Below, one piece after another: positions 50,775-61,198 of a DNA stretch of 64,000 nt. This DNA is from Ascarosepion bandense. Taxonomy: Eukaryota > Mollusca > Cephalopoda > Sepiida > Sepiidae. The position numbers and the translations under genes are program-made. Where the stretch lies: assembly GCA_037127315.1 (NCBI GenBank), contig JBBBDQ010001942.1:728001-792000 (forward strand), in the 5' to 3' direction. Numbering within the stretch: position 1 is the stretch's first letter; each line of letters begins with the position of its first letter. The notes below the pieces were generated by a model that was given only the letters and a program-made list of their open reading frames with translations, searched no databases and was not told the origin of the DNA.

Positions 50775-51260
50775 AAAAATGTTCAAAAGTTGTAGGGCAG
50801 CAAACAAAGCTCTCCACCTCTGCCTATCTTGGATCGGACTAGTCAATGAACCTCAAGAGTACTGCATGGCTTTCATCTGATTCTCCACCGTACTTATCCA
50901 TGTCATTCTTGGTCTTTCCCTCTTTCTTTTGCAATCTGGGGTCCAGTGCAGTACTGTCCTTGTGATTGACTGTGGATCTTTCCGGATCACATGCCCAATC
51001 CATCTCCACTGCCTTCTTGTAATGATGGTGCCCATGTTCTCTTGCTTTCATCTCTTCAACAGGTCTTCATTGGAGATCATCTCTGGCCAAAATATTCTCA
51101 GTATTCGTCTTAGGCATATGGTGTGAAAGGATCGAAGTTTGGCGAGATCTGCCTTAGTCATTCTCCAACACTCAGATCCGTAGAGGAGAGTAGATACAAC
51201 ACAGCTCTGGTATAGCTTGAGCTTGGTGTTGGTGCTGTACTGTCTAATTTAATTCTGACC
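50775..51260 (-). pseudogene. LINE C-terminal region, a second RTE-like family
   Basis: Minus-strand codons give KLKLYQSCVVSTLLYGSECW, RMTKADLAKLRSFH, RRILRIFWPEMISNEDLLKR, then after a stop TIITRRQWRWIGHVIRKDP, ITRTVLHWTPDCKRKRERP and the end DRQRWRALFAAL. It is related to but distinct from LINE-R. It is truncated upstream and contains stops, so inactive. Confidence 0.75.
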
Positions 51261-51729
51261 AAGAACTAACTAATTATATATATACATAATTAGTTAGTTA
51301 TATATTGTGTATTTGGGCAACAATCTCTCTTTTGTGCAGGTTTTATCAAAGATGACAGACAAGGTATTATCATTAAGTTTTTTATATACTTTTTCACGCG
51401 TTCTTATCATTTTTTTCTTTTCAGAACTGAAATTATATAAGAATTGTCTAATAGTTTTGTACTTTCAAGCACTTCCAGCTATACTTTTAGCCATTATCAA
51501 GAATAACTTTGTTTTACTTGTAAATAACTATGTGTAAAGTTCATGTGTGTAGTGTCATTTGTATGTTAAGTTCTGAACATGGTAAGCACATTCTGACCAT
51601 GTTCATAATTGATGTTATTAAGTGTAGGATTTCTCTTTTTTTATTAGTAATGCCTCTCTTATTTTTAACCTTCTTTTGCTTTTGGATGATCTTGTCTATC
51701 ATTTTCAATGAAACCTGCATATTTATCTA
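51261..51729. other. No recognisable feature
   Basis: AT-rich spacer. The hydrophobic plus-strand frames have no recognisable domain. Confidence 0.35.
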
Positions 51730-52413
51730 AACTAATTTATAAATGGAACTTTGTCTGTGTGTGTGTCTGTGTGTGTCTGTGTCTGTTACCTATAGACTCC
51801 GAAACGGATGAACCAATTTCCTTGAAAATTTACACAGTTGTACTATAAGTGTCTGCGAGTGTTCTTAGCTAGGTTTTGTGTCGAGGTACAGCCGATAAAT
51901 ATTGAAAATCAATAATCGAAAAAATCGGGTTATAGAAAGAGTGGTTCAATTTTAATCAAATTTGATACACTAATAGACAAAGACATAAGAAACGATATTC
52001 AGAAGTTTCAAGGTTGCAGTTCTTACAATAGTGCAGAAAATCGATAATATATATATATAAAAGGCAAGATACCGTTTCTGATCAAAATCAGTTTTTCAGC
52101 CCTTTTATTTTAGTTTTTGCTTCAGGTTTGGCTCTAAGTAGGTATAATTGTAGTTCTTAGCCTCAACCATGATACCATTTACTCAGAGGACTTATTTCAC
52201 CTTCGAAATTTAGTTTACGATGAAAAAACTTATTTGATATCGATACCAGGAAAAAATCCATTCATTTTTCTTTCAGTCTATGGTTTTGCTTTAGCTGGAA
52301 ACTATTATTGATTTTTAGTCTTCCGTGCCAATGTCCAAAGAGTCTGAGCTCCAGGACCATGGGTTAGTTTTAAAGCTTTCATTACACCCGAGCAATGCCA
52401 GGCTATACTGCTA

Positions 52414-52418
<5 letters not shown>
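51730..52418 (-). repeat. Family D dispersed repeat, copy 4, minus strand
   Basis: Begins AACTAATTTATAAATGGAAC and ends GCCAGGCTATACTGCTAG. The GT tract and TATATATATA tract are at the mirrored positions of copies 1-3. A long (TA)n tract (52416-52464) follows. Confidence 0.78.
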
Positions 52419-52464
<46 letters not shown>

Positions 52465-52466
<2 letters not shown>

Positions 52467-52876
52467 TAGATCCTTTCACTAGTAATATGTAAATTTATTT
52501 TTAAACTTAATAACTAAGTTTAAACAACTAAATTTAAATAGAATAATTAGGCTTACTTTTAAATTAAAGTTTTTTAAATTTTTAGATTTTATATTGCATT
52601 ATATTTGTTTTGTTGATTTTATAATTAGTATAATTTTGTTTATATAGTGGTGTGAGTATTTGGTGATCACAACAGATTAACTATTATCTCTTAAATGTAC
52701 TTTTAATTTTTTTAGACTCCAATTTCTTTCACCGTTAAATTATATTATTTATTTATTTTTATTTTCTCATTTTCTCCTATCATCTTTTCTTTCTATTTTA
52801 AATTTATTCCTCTCTTCTTTCTTCTTCTTCCCCTTTCATTTACGCTTTAAGATACTTAACCTTTCTTTTTAACGCA

Positions 52877-52930
<54 letters not shown>

Positions 52931-53279
52931 ACCCACTTTCTTTACGTTTGAAATCTACAGGTCTGCAATCCAACTGTCAGACTGAATGTATCTTCAAACC
53001 TTTGTTGACATCTGCCGCTACACGTGTCCTCTGATTATATGTTGCATATATATATGTTTATGTATGAATATTTGTGTGTGTTTGATGTATTTTTTCTTAA
53101 ATTTTCTCTTTTAAGCTAGTGACCGTCATTTTTATTCTTTTTTTTAGGCCTTTGTGAATCTCATTCGTGTAAAATCCTTTGTAAAATAAAGACAGCAGCT
53201 GATGATGGTTCGCCTGAAATAGGCCTCAACTTCCGATTTACCATGAAATAATGTTTCTACCTTAATTTTTCTTATATAT
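52465..53279. other. AT-rich spacer with (CT)n tract
   Basis: A (CT)n run of about 54 bp lies at 52871-52926. Near 53150-53260 GCAGCTGATGATGGTTCGCC and TGAAATAGGCCTCAAC resemble the PLE-type motif. No coding sequence. Confidence 0.4.
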
Positions 53280-54369
53280 ATATATTCACCTTTAAAAATT
53301 TATGTATAAATAAATCTAGGTAAATAAATGACTGTACAAAATGGCTTCCAGCCAATTTATATGAAATAGTTTCAAATCAGAATATATACAAAGATTCAGA
53401 CTGCTTAGAAATGCATAAAAAAGATTATTTTGCATTAAATATTAACTCCCTGGCCAACATTTATTGATAGATTGGATTGAGGAAAATATTTATGATTAAT
53501 CTCTTCTTCAAATGGCTCCTTCAACAAAAATACATAATTTTCCTATCATATTACAATGTTTATTCCACTAAAAAATGTCTTCAGTTTTGTACTCTTTAAT
53601 AAAAGCAGTTTTTGGTTTTCTGTTTTCCCCTCTGCAGTTCTTTAGTCTATGAAATTATAGGCTGAAAATCTGAAGTCAAAGAACAGAGCAAGAAAGAATG
53701 AAAAATATGCTTGTTATGGTTTATAAAATGGCGAGTGTTCTAAAAATAGAAAAAGATAGACACACTGACGCCAAGAATTCAAAATTGGGTGGCAAAATAA
53801 GGAACCGTTTCTTTTGGTAGGAGTAGGAGTAAGAGTAGAAGTAAGAAGTAGGAGTTAAGGACAGTAGTTTTGTGAAGAGATTTGAAAAAGGAAAGATGCT
53901 AGTCAGTTGACCACTAGAGTCCAGAAGGGATAGGCTCGTTTACTACTAGCATCCTACAGTGAAGAGAATTTAGCTAGTCTGCTCCTGTATCCACACAAAA
54001 TTTAAAGGTTGTAACTTGATGTAAAAACCTAAAGTTTTATACCAAAAATAAACATCATTAATTCAAGTTTGTGTTATCTTCTAATTATACCAAAATGAAG
54101 CAACACAACATGCTCTTTGATAAATACAAATCCCCTTGGCATCAGTTTAAACTGACACCTTTTTTCTACATATTGTAGGTGGCAGGTGTTACATACAGCA
54201 AAAAAGAGGAAGTAAGCAAAGGCTCCCAACAGGCATGTGCTAAAAAAAGGGACAGCAGGACTACTGTTTTTAACATGATGAAGAAGATACACATGCCAAA
54301 TTTATCTAAGAAAATAAGCATCATTTTTAAATCTTAAGTACCGTATTGTTCAAGAACTATGAAATATAA
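53280..54369. other. No recognisable feature
   Basis: About 1.1 kb of unclassified sequence, including a TAGGAGTAGGAGTAAGAGTA run near 53818-53850. The 72-residue minus-strand frame has no recognisable domain. Confidence 0.4.
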
Positions 54370-54499
54370 CATGGTGGGAGTGGACAAGGTACATGTTACA
54401 ACAAAGTAAAATCAAAGAGTAAGAAATGCAAGTGAATCCAAAATGATATCAGGTGAGTGTTGACTGAAATAATAAAGAAGAAAAATCATAGACGCTACA

Positions 54500-55535
54500 C
54501 CCAAGAATTTTTATTGAAGCATGGTTTGGAAAGCTGATGACATTATTGAAGCATTTAAGAAATTCAGATAAAAATGTGAGCTGACATTTAAAAACTTCCT
54601 CAATAGAACAACGGATAATAGCTAAGTATTACTATAGACTGGTGAAAAAGGTCTGGATTTATGCAATTCATGGGGTCTCAGAGATGAAAATAGTCTCAGA
54701 CCAGATAAAATATTCTAGAAATTCAGCACACATGTAAAACCCTGTTCAAACCACAGACAGACAAGTATAAATTCCAGGGGTTAAAGCGAGATATTGCTGA
54801 ACTCACCAACAATTTTTTATCTAGACTGAAAAAACAATGCAAGGAAATGTAAGTTCAAAGATATAAGAAGAACTGATTGACCAGTTGATATAGAGATGTG
54901 TACACCCTGAAGTGCAAAAGTCAATTCTTGGAAATAATAAATATGAAATAAAAGATATATGTAATATAACAATCTGGCTCCACCCGAGGAAGGCTGATGC
55001 AAGCGAGGGTGTTTCCGGTCGTTGAAAGGAACGGATGTCACTTTGACCTTATTTCCGGCAGCAGCGGAAATAACTACAGAGGCAAACAGAACAGGTGTCT
55101 CTGAGAATTACGTGGGCGTGCGTGGGCGAGGCAAAACCGAAAGAAAAAGTCCCGGTTCTGGAAGATTATAAAAAGACCTCGTCACACGGATTCGCCAGTA
55201 GTAGACCAGAGTAGCAGTAGAGAGAGAGAGACACAACAGATACGACGACACTCCCGTCAACCCCATTAGAAGCGCGCTCTCTCAATTCTCTGTCCCTGTG
55301 CTACACGGTTCATCATCATTAATAAAAAATACAACTTATATTTTTATATATATGCGTGTTTGTTGTCTGTCAATATATAACATATAGACCTCAAAATAAA
55401 CCAGATTGTCAGCGTCATGAACAACAAATTAGAACAGATTAGAGAAGAGACCAATGAAGAACAAGAATTACAAGTTCACTCACAAGTTATACAAGGGTGG
55501 CCGAAAAAAACAGTATCAAATACAATTTGCAATAT
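54500..55535 (+). pseudogene. Ty3/Gypsy-type gag, broken, containing a solo LTR
   Basis: Codons with stops read DIIEAFKKFR, KCELTFKNFLNRTTDN, TGEKGLDLCNSWGLRDEN, KFSTHVKPCSNHRQTSINS and NSPTIFYLD. After the LTR (54960-55382) they continue VMNNKLEQIREETNEEQE. The EKG...W pattern and layout resemble gag of Ty3/Gypsy elements in which a capsid-like helical domain precedes a zinc knuckle. A second, uninterrupted copy of the last part lies at 56370-56545. Not functional. Confidence 0.6.
54960..55382 (+). mobile_element. Solo LTR, 423 bp, with 4-bp target duplication
   Basis: Starts TGTAATATAACAATCTGG and ends TGTCAATATATAACA, and is flanked by TATA at 54956-54959 and 55383-55386. It is more GC-rich than its surroundings. 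It holds a TATA-box candidate (TATAAAAAG, 55167-55175), a transcribed-region-like AGTAGACCAGAGTAGCAGTA and a polyadenylation signal candidate AATAAAAAAT near 55321. A paralogous empty site is readable at 56385-56410, where the flanks join as AAAGATATAGGCATC. Its own internal region is not present, as expected after recombination between two LTRs. Confidence 0.88.
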
Positions 55536-56300
55536 GTCTCTCTTCCTCACTATTCATCCAGTAAATTAGATTCCCAAGCCTTTTTTCCTAATTACATGTC
55601 GCAGAAACCTCAGTTGCCTCTTCCTGGTGCTAAATATAAATTTCCATCCATTCCAAAACCTTGTTGATGCTCATATGTTTGGTCCATAGTATCCTCAGCA
55701 TCCTGCTGTAGAACCACATTTTTGTTGCTTCTAGTCTCTCCCTCATTTGTGAATTTATGAGGAGATTGTCCAGCATTCACTGCCATATAGGAGGATAGAT
55801 ACTGCCAAACAGTCTTGTACACTTTTTTCTGTTTCCAACAAAATCTCTGTCTGTCAATACTCTGCTTAGCTTTTGAATATAATTTGATTTTCATTGTGTA
55901 GTCTTTAAAGCACAGACAGAGTTCCTTCACCTTTTCTATTGCACTTTCATATAGCATTTTGAGCATAAATATCATATTCCTTGTTCCGGAACCTTTGACA
56001 AAGCCATACTGTTCTTGTTCTATCTCTAGAATAATTCTGCTGCCCGCTCTGTTCATCAGAATCCGAAGGGTTTTTTATTATGAGGCTAATCAATCTGATT
56101 GTTTGGTGGAGTTCACATTCCTTTGCATCTGGCTTCTTAGGTAGTGCTATGAAAATTGATCTGCTTAGATCCTTCGGTATATTGCCCCTGTTGTAGATTT
56201 TGTTGATTATTTCTGTGAACTTGTCTATGCCAAAATATATAATATTAATAATTATAATGCAAATATCTATTAACCGAAACTGGAACCAAAACACTATAAT
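55536..56300 (-). pseudogene. LINE-R reverse transcriptase, internally deleted
   Basis: Upper part (56294-55947): FTEIINKIYNRGNIPKDLSR, SIFIALPKKPDAKECELHQT, IRLISLI, then in another frame EQEQYGFVKGSGTRNMIFML and YESAIEKVKELCLCFKDYT. These are reverse transcriptase blocks up to motif A, where the first catalytic Asp would lie. The sequence then jumps to IKLYSKAKQSIDRQRF and the LINE-R C-terminus (TGCCATATAGGAGGATAGAT, RKRQLRF-like end at 55600). Motif C is missing. Frameshifts are present. Confidence 0.75.
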
Positions 56301-56369
56301 TTTGATTTTAAATTATATATTTACGAATGCGTGACTGGAATTTTTAAATAAATTTATATTCCTCCTTCC

Positions 56370-56545
56370 TAATTAAAATAAAAGATATAGGCATCAAAAT
56401 ATACCAGATTGTCAGTATCATGAACACCAAATTAGAATAGATCAGTGAGGAGACCAATAATGAACAAGAATTACAATTTTTCAAGCAACAACTTGTACAA
56501 GGATGGTTGGAAAAACAACACTAGATACAATTAGCAATATGTCAC
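56370..56545 (+). repeat. Second copy of the gag segment (empty LTR site)
   Basis: AATAAAAGATATAGGCATCA, AAATATACCAGATTGTCAGT, AGGAGACCAATAATGAACAA and AATTAGCAATATGTC align with 54948-55535 minus the LTR. Confidence 0.75.
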
Positions 56546-56930
56546 TACTGGTCTGTCAGTAATTGGGTATCAATCAATGGTGTCAGTAGAAACAAACAAT
56601 AAAACAAAAATAATCCATGTGCCAACACAAAGTTCCCTCACAGATCTGCTGTGAACAGTCCAGTAGGCAATGTAGTACCAAAAACAGAGTCAGAAATTCA
56701 ACCTTCTCCTCACAAAAGTGAAAGTCACACTTTTGCTCACCCAAGCTCAAAAATCATACTTTCTCCCTCAATGAACAAAAACCAATTTCCTAGTAAACAA
56801 AAATAACAGCCTTTGTTTGCTGAGTGATTTTTCTGATTCGCCATGACAGACAGGGAGAAAAGAACATTAGCATAGCTTCTCTGATATATATCAGCTCTTT
56901 TTCAAGGTAGCTGATTTTCTCTTTCATTAC
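56546..56930. other. Unclassified, possibly gag-derived
   Basis: Continues downstream of the gag duplicate but with no recognisable codons. A 30-bp tract ending TTTTCTCTTTCATTACA (56902-56932) recurs at 58179-58208. Confidence 0.3.
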
Positions 56931-56934
56931 ACTA

Positions 56935-57325
56935 CCCCTTGTCCCATAGGTGACAACCATCTTGGTCATCTTTCCTCTTCACCTTCCTACCTGGCAGCAC
57001 CATGATACCTCCTATTCCACCATTGTTGTAAACATTTGCATCTGGCTGCAGCATATTTACTACCTTGCACATGATTTTTGCCAGGTCCAGTGACATCAAA
57101 CTCCACCTTGTCACCATCTCCAACACACCTCAAATATATACGAGGATTGTTTTAATTATAGCTATTTGATATACAAAGACATCTTCCTTTGTATCTTCCC
57201 GGTTTATGAAGCCAAATCCATTTTATATTGAACCATCACTGTTCCAAATACTTTGAAGGTTGTTACTTTCTTTCTACTGGTTGCAGGCCTCTCAGTAGTC
57301 TCTATTTCACCCTCAGATTGTTTCT
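56935..57325 (-). pseudogene. Y-box / cold-shock-domain protein pseudogene
   Basis: The minus strand, in three frames, gives [57 protein letters not shown], then [18 protein letters not shown]. These match in order the cold-shock domain of Y-box binding proteins: the RNA-binding WFN and FINR...DVFVHQ motifs, then the linker and the basic segment. About 12 residues are lost between VEFD and VTGPG. Absence of introns and several frameshifts and stops indicate a processed pseudogene or a captured fragment. The functional protein binds single-stranded nucleic acid; this copy cannot. Confidence 0.8.
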
Positions 57326-57455
57326 CTGGTGGATTATTTTCTGACCATTGCCATAGTGCTGTCCATGAAAAATTCTTTGGTGGAACTCAGCACTAAAGTC
57401 AGTCTCATCAATCCTCAAGGCAGCACAAATGGGTGAACTAGAAAACTGTTTTGAC
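57326..57455. other. Unclassified, probably 5' part of the pseudogene
   Basis: GATTGTTTCTCTGGTGGATT and following words may derive from the N-terminal part of the Y-box transcript. I cannot confirm this. Confidence 0.3.
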
Positions 57456-57459
57456 CTGT

Positions 57460-57690
57460 TAGGGCCAGAAAGAAAGACACGGAATCAAGGATGTAGGTTG
57501 AATAACAGAACATATATACAAAATAGTAATGTTATTAGTCAGTAGATAGAAGTGTACATCCAAACTGTCAATTTACACTGCGTCTTGACTGCCACCTAAC
57601 TGTCTCCAAGCTGCCTCATGACTGCTTCCTCAAAAGTTACACAGGTTAGTATTTATTGAAGGAGGAAGAGTTCATTTCACTGTAAAATAG
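57460..57690 (-). repeat. Ty3/Gypsy LTR fragment, minus strand
   Basis: Read in reverse it starts GAACTCTTCCTCCTTCAATA and ends TTGATTCCGTGTCTTTCTTT and CTGGCCCTAACAGG. It matches, in order, the plus-strand LTR at 61365-61650 (GAACTCTTCCTTTAACT..., TGTTCCGTGTCTTACTTCTG). Confidence 0.6.
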
Positions 57691-58135
57691 GGCACCCTAA
57701 CAAAAACTGAACTTCACCCAAATCTGTGATGTGTATACCACCCTTCTCCTTAATAATATCTATCCCAAGGTGCATGTCAAAACCCCAACAATGTGCTCTC
57801 TGTTGTTGATGTAGAGTCTTATGGCTCCTGAGAGCTTTTCTATCAGCCGTTAGTACATCCATCTTTTGTCTGCTCTATTGTTGACGAATTGATCCATTCA
57901 TGAGTGACCGAGAGCAGCTCGAATCTACCAAAGCAGTGTGTCACTACTGTGATGCACACCTTAATCATGGGAAGAGGCAGACACTGATGTCACATCTCTC
58001 ATTCCATTTCCTGACCTTAGAATCTTCGTGTTGATAGAGGCAGTCTTGGGCAAAATGATTTAATCTAGAGCACTGATAACAGAGAACACTGACATGGCGA
58101 AAGATGGCTGGGCATGGATAATTTTTGACTGCAGC
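57691..58135 (-). pseudogene. Ty3/Gypsy gag zinc knuckle and protease fragment
   Basis: CPAIFRHVSVLCYQCSRLN then HFAQDC forms a perfect C-X2-C-X4-H-X4-C zinc knuckle (58040-58081). Downstream, HTALVDSSCSRSLMNGSI fits the retroviral-type aspartic protease active site (ALVDTGCSRSLV in relatives), here DSS in place of DTG or DSG. It continues MDVLTADRKALRSH, HCWGFDMHLGIDI and GGIHITDLGEVQFLLGCPIL. The sequence then passes directly into the LTR fragment, so reverse transcriptase and integrase are deleted. Stops are present. Confidence 0.72.
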
Positions 58136-58239
58136 CGGTTAACTGTTTGTAGCAGCTGGCTCCTCAGCCTCTTTTTTGTCAAGGTAGATGATTTTCTCTT
58201 TCATTACAAGATTACATATTGGTGTCTTTTTAGCTTAAT

Positions 58240-58432
58240 CAAGAATAATAATGCCCAAACGCTACTACTAGAAATCCTCTAGAAAATACACCAAGGCAAC
58301 ATGGGTATAGATAAATGCAAACTGATGGCAAAATCTGCAGTTTACAAGACCAGCATGTAGAAAGACTTAGAAAACACAGTCTCAAAATGTCACACATGCC
58401 AAAAATACTAGAATACACAACAAAAAGAAGAA
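58240..58432 (+). pseudogene. Ty3/Gypsy integrase zinc-binding domain, first part
   Basis: Codons read LLEIL, KIHQGNMGIDKCKLMAKSAV, YKTSM, KDLENTVSKCHTCQKY: the HHCC module, with H and the CHTC cysteine pair visible. The element continues near 59830 after two LINE-J insertions. Orientation is opposite to the gag-protease fragment upstream. Confidence 0.7.
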
Positions 58433-58802
58433 ATTTTTTTTTTTTTAATCATTTCACCCCGAGCAAGGTGGAAATGCCACTGATGTGCAGGGGTCTACAT
58501 AACTGTAAAAAGATTAATTAGAAAAGAGTGAGGAGTACAAACTAGTTAGAAAGGAACAATAGAAAGCTGAGAAAGCAGGTGCGATGACAGATACATAGGT
58601 GGAGAGAAAGGGAACGTTATACGGGGGTGGGGAGAGAGCTAGAGTCCAGTGGTTAGTAGATGAGTATTGACTTTGCATTTAAATTTCTGGAGGTTGTAGC
58701 CATCAGGAAAGCAAGAATACGGGCGCGAGATCCACAGGCGGGAAGTGCGAGAGAAGAAGCTGCAAGAGTAGAATTGTCGTCTGCATTTGGCTAACCTGAC
58801 TG
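58433..58802 (-). repeat. LINE-J 3' end (GAGCAAGGTGG subtype) in integrase
   Basis: A-tail as T-run at 58433-58446, ATCATTTCACCCCGAGCAAG, and a C-terminal coding end equal to the 14237-14610 copy in type. The 5' truncation near CTAACCTGACTGTGAG joins the next copy head-to-head. Confidence 0.82.
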
Positions 58803-59800
58803 TGAGTTTTTATCTCTCTTGACATATTATCTGGTGTAGGCATCAAAGCTAAACTCGCAGCCGAGATTGAAAAAGACCTCCAATCCATATTGGACTGGGG
58901 TAAGAAATGGCTAGTAAATTTTAATGCTTCTAAAACGAAGCTACTGTCAATTAACCATCATCGACAATCTCACCTACCTCCCATTAGCATGGACCAGGCT
59001 TGCCTCCCAGAGAGTAAAACACTACGCCTCCTTGGTCTCACACTTTCAGTGGACCTCAAATGGAATGACTATATCGAATCCATTGCTAAATCCGCTGCTA
59101 TGAAAGTCGGTTCTCTGTGTAGGGCCCGGAAGTTTTTTCCGTCTAAATCTATCCTGCACATTTATAAATCTACCATCCGCCCGTGCATTGAATACTGCTG
59201 CCACATCTGGTCGGGTGCCCCTGCTGTTCTCCTCGGGCTTCTCGATAAGGTTCAGAGGAGGGTCTGTAATGTGATAGATACCGACTTGGCAGACCGCCTG
59301 CAGTCTCTCTCTCACCGGCGTGACGTGGCTTCCCTGTGTCACTTCTATAAATACTTTCACGGCTTCTGCTCCAATGAACACTGGTGCCCCCTAAATACGA
59401 ATTTGCACGAGATACTAGATTAGCAACTAGATCCCACCCTTTTACAGTGAAACCGATAAAATGCAGCCGTAACTTCTACTCCAACAGTTTCTTTCCTCGC
59501 ACTTCCCGACTGTGGAATTCTCTTCCAAAATATTGCTTCCCCGACGGCTACAATCTCCAGGAGTTTAAATGTAAGGTCAATAGACACCTCCTAACACACT
59601 AACCTGCTCCCATTCTATCAAACACTCTTCCCATCTGCCCGACACTCATCCTCGCTATCCTTACTCATCTATCACCTTTCTCCTGACATTCCCTATGTCT
59701 ATCCACTCCTTCTCTTTACCTTCCCCTATGTAGCCCCATGCGCAATAGTGGCAGTGGAATGCCTTGCTTGGGGTGAGATGATTAAAAAAAAAAAAAAAAA
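58803..59800 (+). pseudogene. LINE-J C-terminal half in integrase
   Basis: Reads AEIEKDLQSILDWGKKWLVN, FNASKTKLLSINHHRQSHLP, RLLGLTLSVDLKWNDYIESI, SLCRARKFFPSKSILHIYKS, CIEYCCHIWSGAPAVLLGLL, DKVQRRVCNVIDTDLADRLQ and FYKYFHGFCSNE. It then has a one-base shift and the C-terminus to LQEFKCKVNRHLLTH. The 3' UTR ends GCTTGGGGTGAGATGATTAA plus 20 A. Only one frameshift and one stop, so this copy is relatively young. Confidence 0.87.
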
Positions 59801-59829
59801 AAATTAAGTAGACCTTGGTACACAGTAGC

Positions 59830-60430
59830 CAATTGTAATAGACCAAGAATGGTATCTAATCATGGTCTGCTACTATTCTAAATGTCTAAATTTCTGCTAC
59901 TATTTCCAAATTTCTAATAGTCTGGAAGCTATAGAACATAGGAGCTGATACCATCAAGAAATAATGTCAGAACAAGGAATATGCAAGAATTTTATATGTG
60001 ACAATAGCACCCAATTCACATCAAGAGAATTCAGAAGAATAGTTTAGGAATATGGATTCCAAATCAAAATATTATCCCAGAGAACATGGGCTCATTGAGA
60101 GACATGTTTAAACAATGAAGAAAATCTTTATAAAATCCAAGAAAACAACGTTGAAATGTCTTGCTCTACTCTCATTAAGATTGATACCACTCAAGGCAGA
60201 TATCAACTCTCCAGCAAAACAGCTGACTTCCAGAAAATACAAAACCACACTACCCAGTAAGATCACCAACCCCTAATAGATAAGGAAGAAACCAAAAGTA
60301 AACTGGCCATGAATCAAGGCAGGGTTAAGCAATATTGCAATAGGCATGCATTCTTGTGACCTGAAGTATTCAACGGACAACATATACACACATAAGACCC
60401 AGTAAGGAAAAACAAAATAAACATTTCGAC
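59830..60430 (+). pseudogene. Ty3/Gypsy integrase catalytic core, second part
   Basis: Codons read EWYLIMVCYYSKCLNF-like words, MSEQGICKNFICDNSTQFTS, REFRRIV, EYGFQIKILSQRTWAH, ENLYKIQENNVEMSCSTLIK, TTQGRYQLSSKTADFQKIQN and KQYCNRHAF. CDNSTQFTS corresponds to the conserved core motif with a catalytic Asp (DNGxQF), and the last part matches the region after the core. The third acid is not recognisable because of stops and substitutions. Confidence 0.72.
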
Positions 60431-60439
60431 AACTCCTAC

Positions 60440-60760
60440 TACCCATAAGATAAAAGGAAATGAAAAGAAGAAAGAAGGAAGAAAAAAGAAAAGAATTTGA
60501 AAGAAGGAAAAGAAGGAATGAGAAAAAGAAAAAAGAAGGAAAAGGAAAGAAGAAAAAGGAAGAAATGAGAAAGAAGAAAAAAGGAAGGAAAGAGAAAGTA
60601 GAAAAAGGAAGGAAAGAGAAAAAGGAAGGAAAGAGAAAAAAGAAAAGGAAAGTGAAAAAAGGAAGGAATGAGAAAGAAAAAAAGGAAGGAATGAGAAAGA
60701 AGAAAAAAGGAAGGAAAGGGAAAGTGACTTTACTACCTTGTTTGGAGTGAACTCAATTAA
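60440..60760 (+). repeat. GGAAAGAA-rich purine tract
   Basis: About 290 bp of A and G with units like GAAAAAGGAAGGAAAGAGAA. It creates long poly-Lys/Glu frames on the plus strand and Phe/Ser/Leu frames on the minus strand, which are artefacts. It is followed by CCTTGTTTGGAGTGAACTC and an A run. Confidence 0.92.
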
Positions 60761-60775
60761 CAAAAAAAAAAAATT

Positions 60776-60874
60776 TCATGTAGCATCCCTGTGCCTTTTC
60801 TATAAATACTTTCATGGTAATTATTCTGATGAACTTTCCTCTCTGGTACGTAGACTATTAATTTAAACATGGTA
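60776..60874 (+). repeat. LINE-J C-terminal fragment, part 1
   Basis: CATGTAGCATCCCTGTGCCT, TCTATAAATACTTTCATGGT and AACTTTCCTCTCTGGTACG encode VASLCLFYKYFHGNYSDELS. It is interrupted at 60875 by SINE A. Confidence 0.7.
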
Positions 60875-60883
60875 CTAGTTTGG

Positions 60884-61189
60884 ATGTGCGTTGTGGTGCA
60901 TTGGATATCGGCTCGGAACGAGATATCGGGGAGCCGAGTTCAAATTCCAGCTGAATTCATTGCATTCATTTACACGCAAATAACCTTGGGAAAGGTATTA
61001 ATCCATTTATTCCTTCCAGTTATGGGTTAAATAACAGGACGGATTGGGTTCTGTAGCCTTGGTCGGCAACCAGTCTACCGCAGAAAGCAATGGCAACCTC
61101 CTGCGGGATAATCTTCTGCCCAGTCAGTCATGTCTCTTTCGAGACATGATCGCCCAAGCGTGTATCACGTATGGCACTTAACTGACTGG
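60884..61189 (+). repeat. SINE A, complete, with target-site duplication
   Basis: The best complete SINE A, 306 bp. A-box-like TGGTGCATTGG, B-box GAGTTCAAATTCCAG, body GGTATTAATCCATTTATTCC, CAGTTATGGGTTAAATAACA and TGTCTCTTTCGAGACATGAT, and an end at CACTTAACTGACTGG. CTAGTTTGG flanks it at 60875-60883 and 61190-61198. Confidence 0.9.
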
Positions 61190-61198
61190 CTAGTTTGG

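Noticed and set aside
53185..53235. Hammerhead ribozyme with CTGATGA box
   Set aside because: CTGATGATGGTTCGCCTGAAA has the first box, but an extra base before GAAA and no cleavage triplet or stem I could be found.
60440..60760. Long Lys/Glu-rich and Phe/Ser/Leu-rich frames
   Set aside because: Both are translations of a simple GGAAAGAA purine tract and have no independent coding signal.
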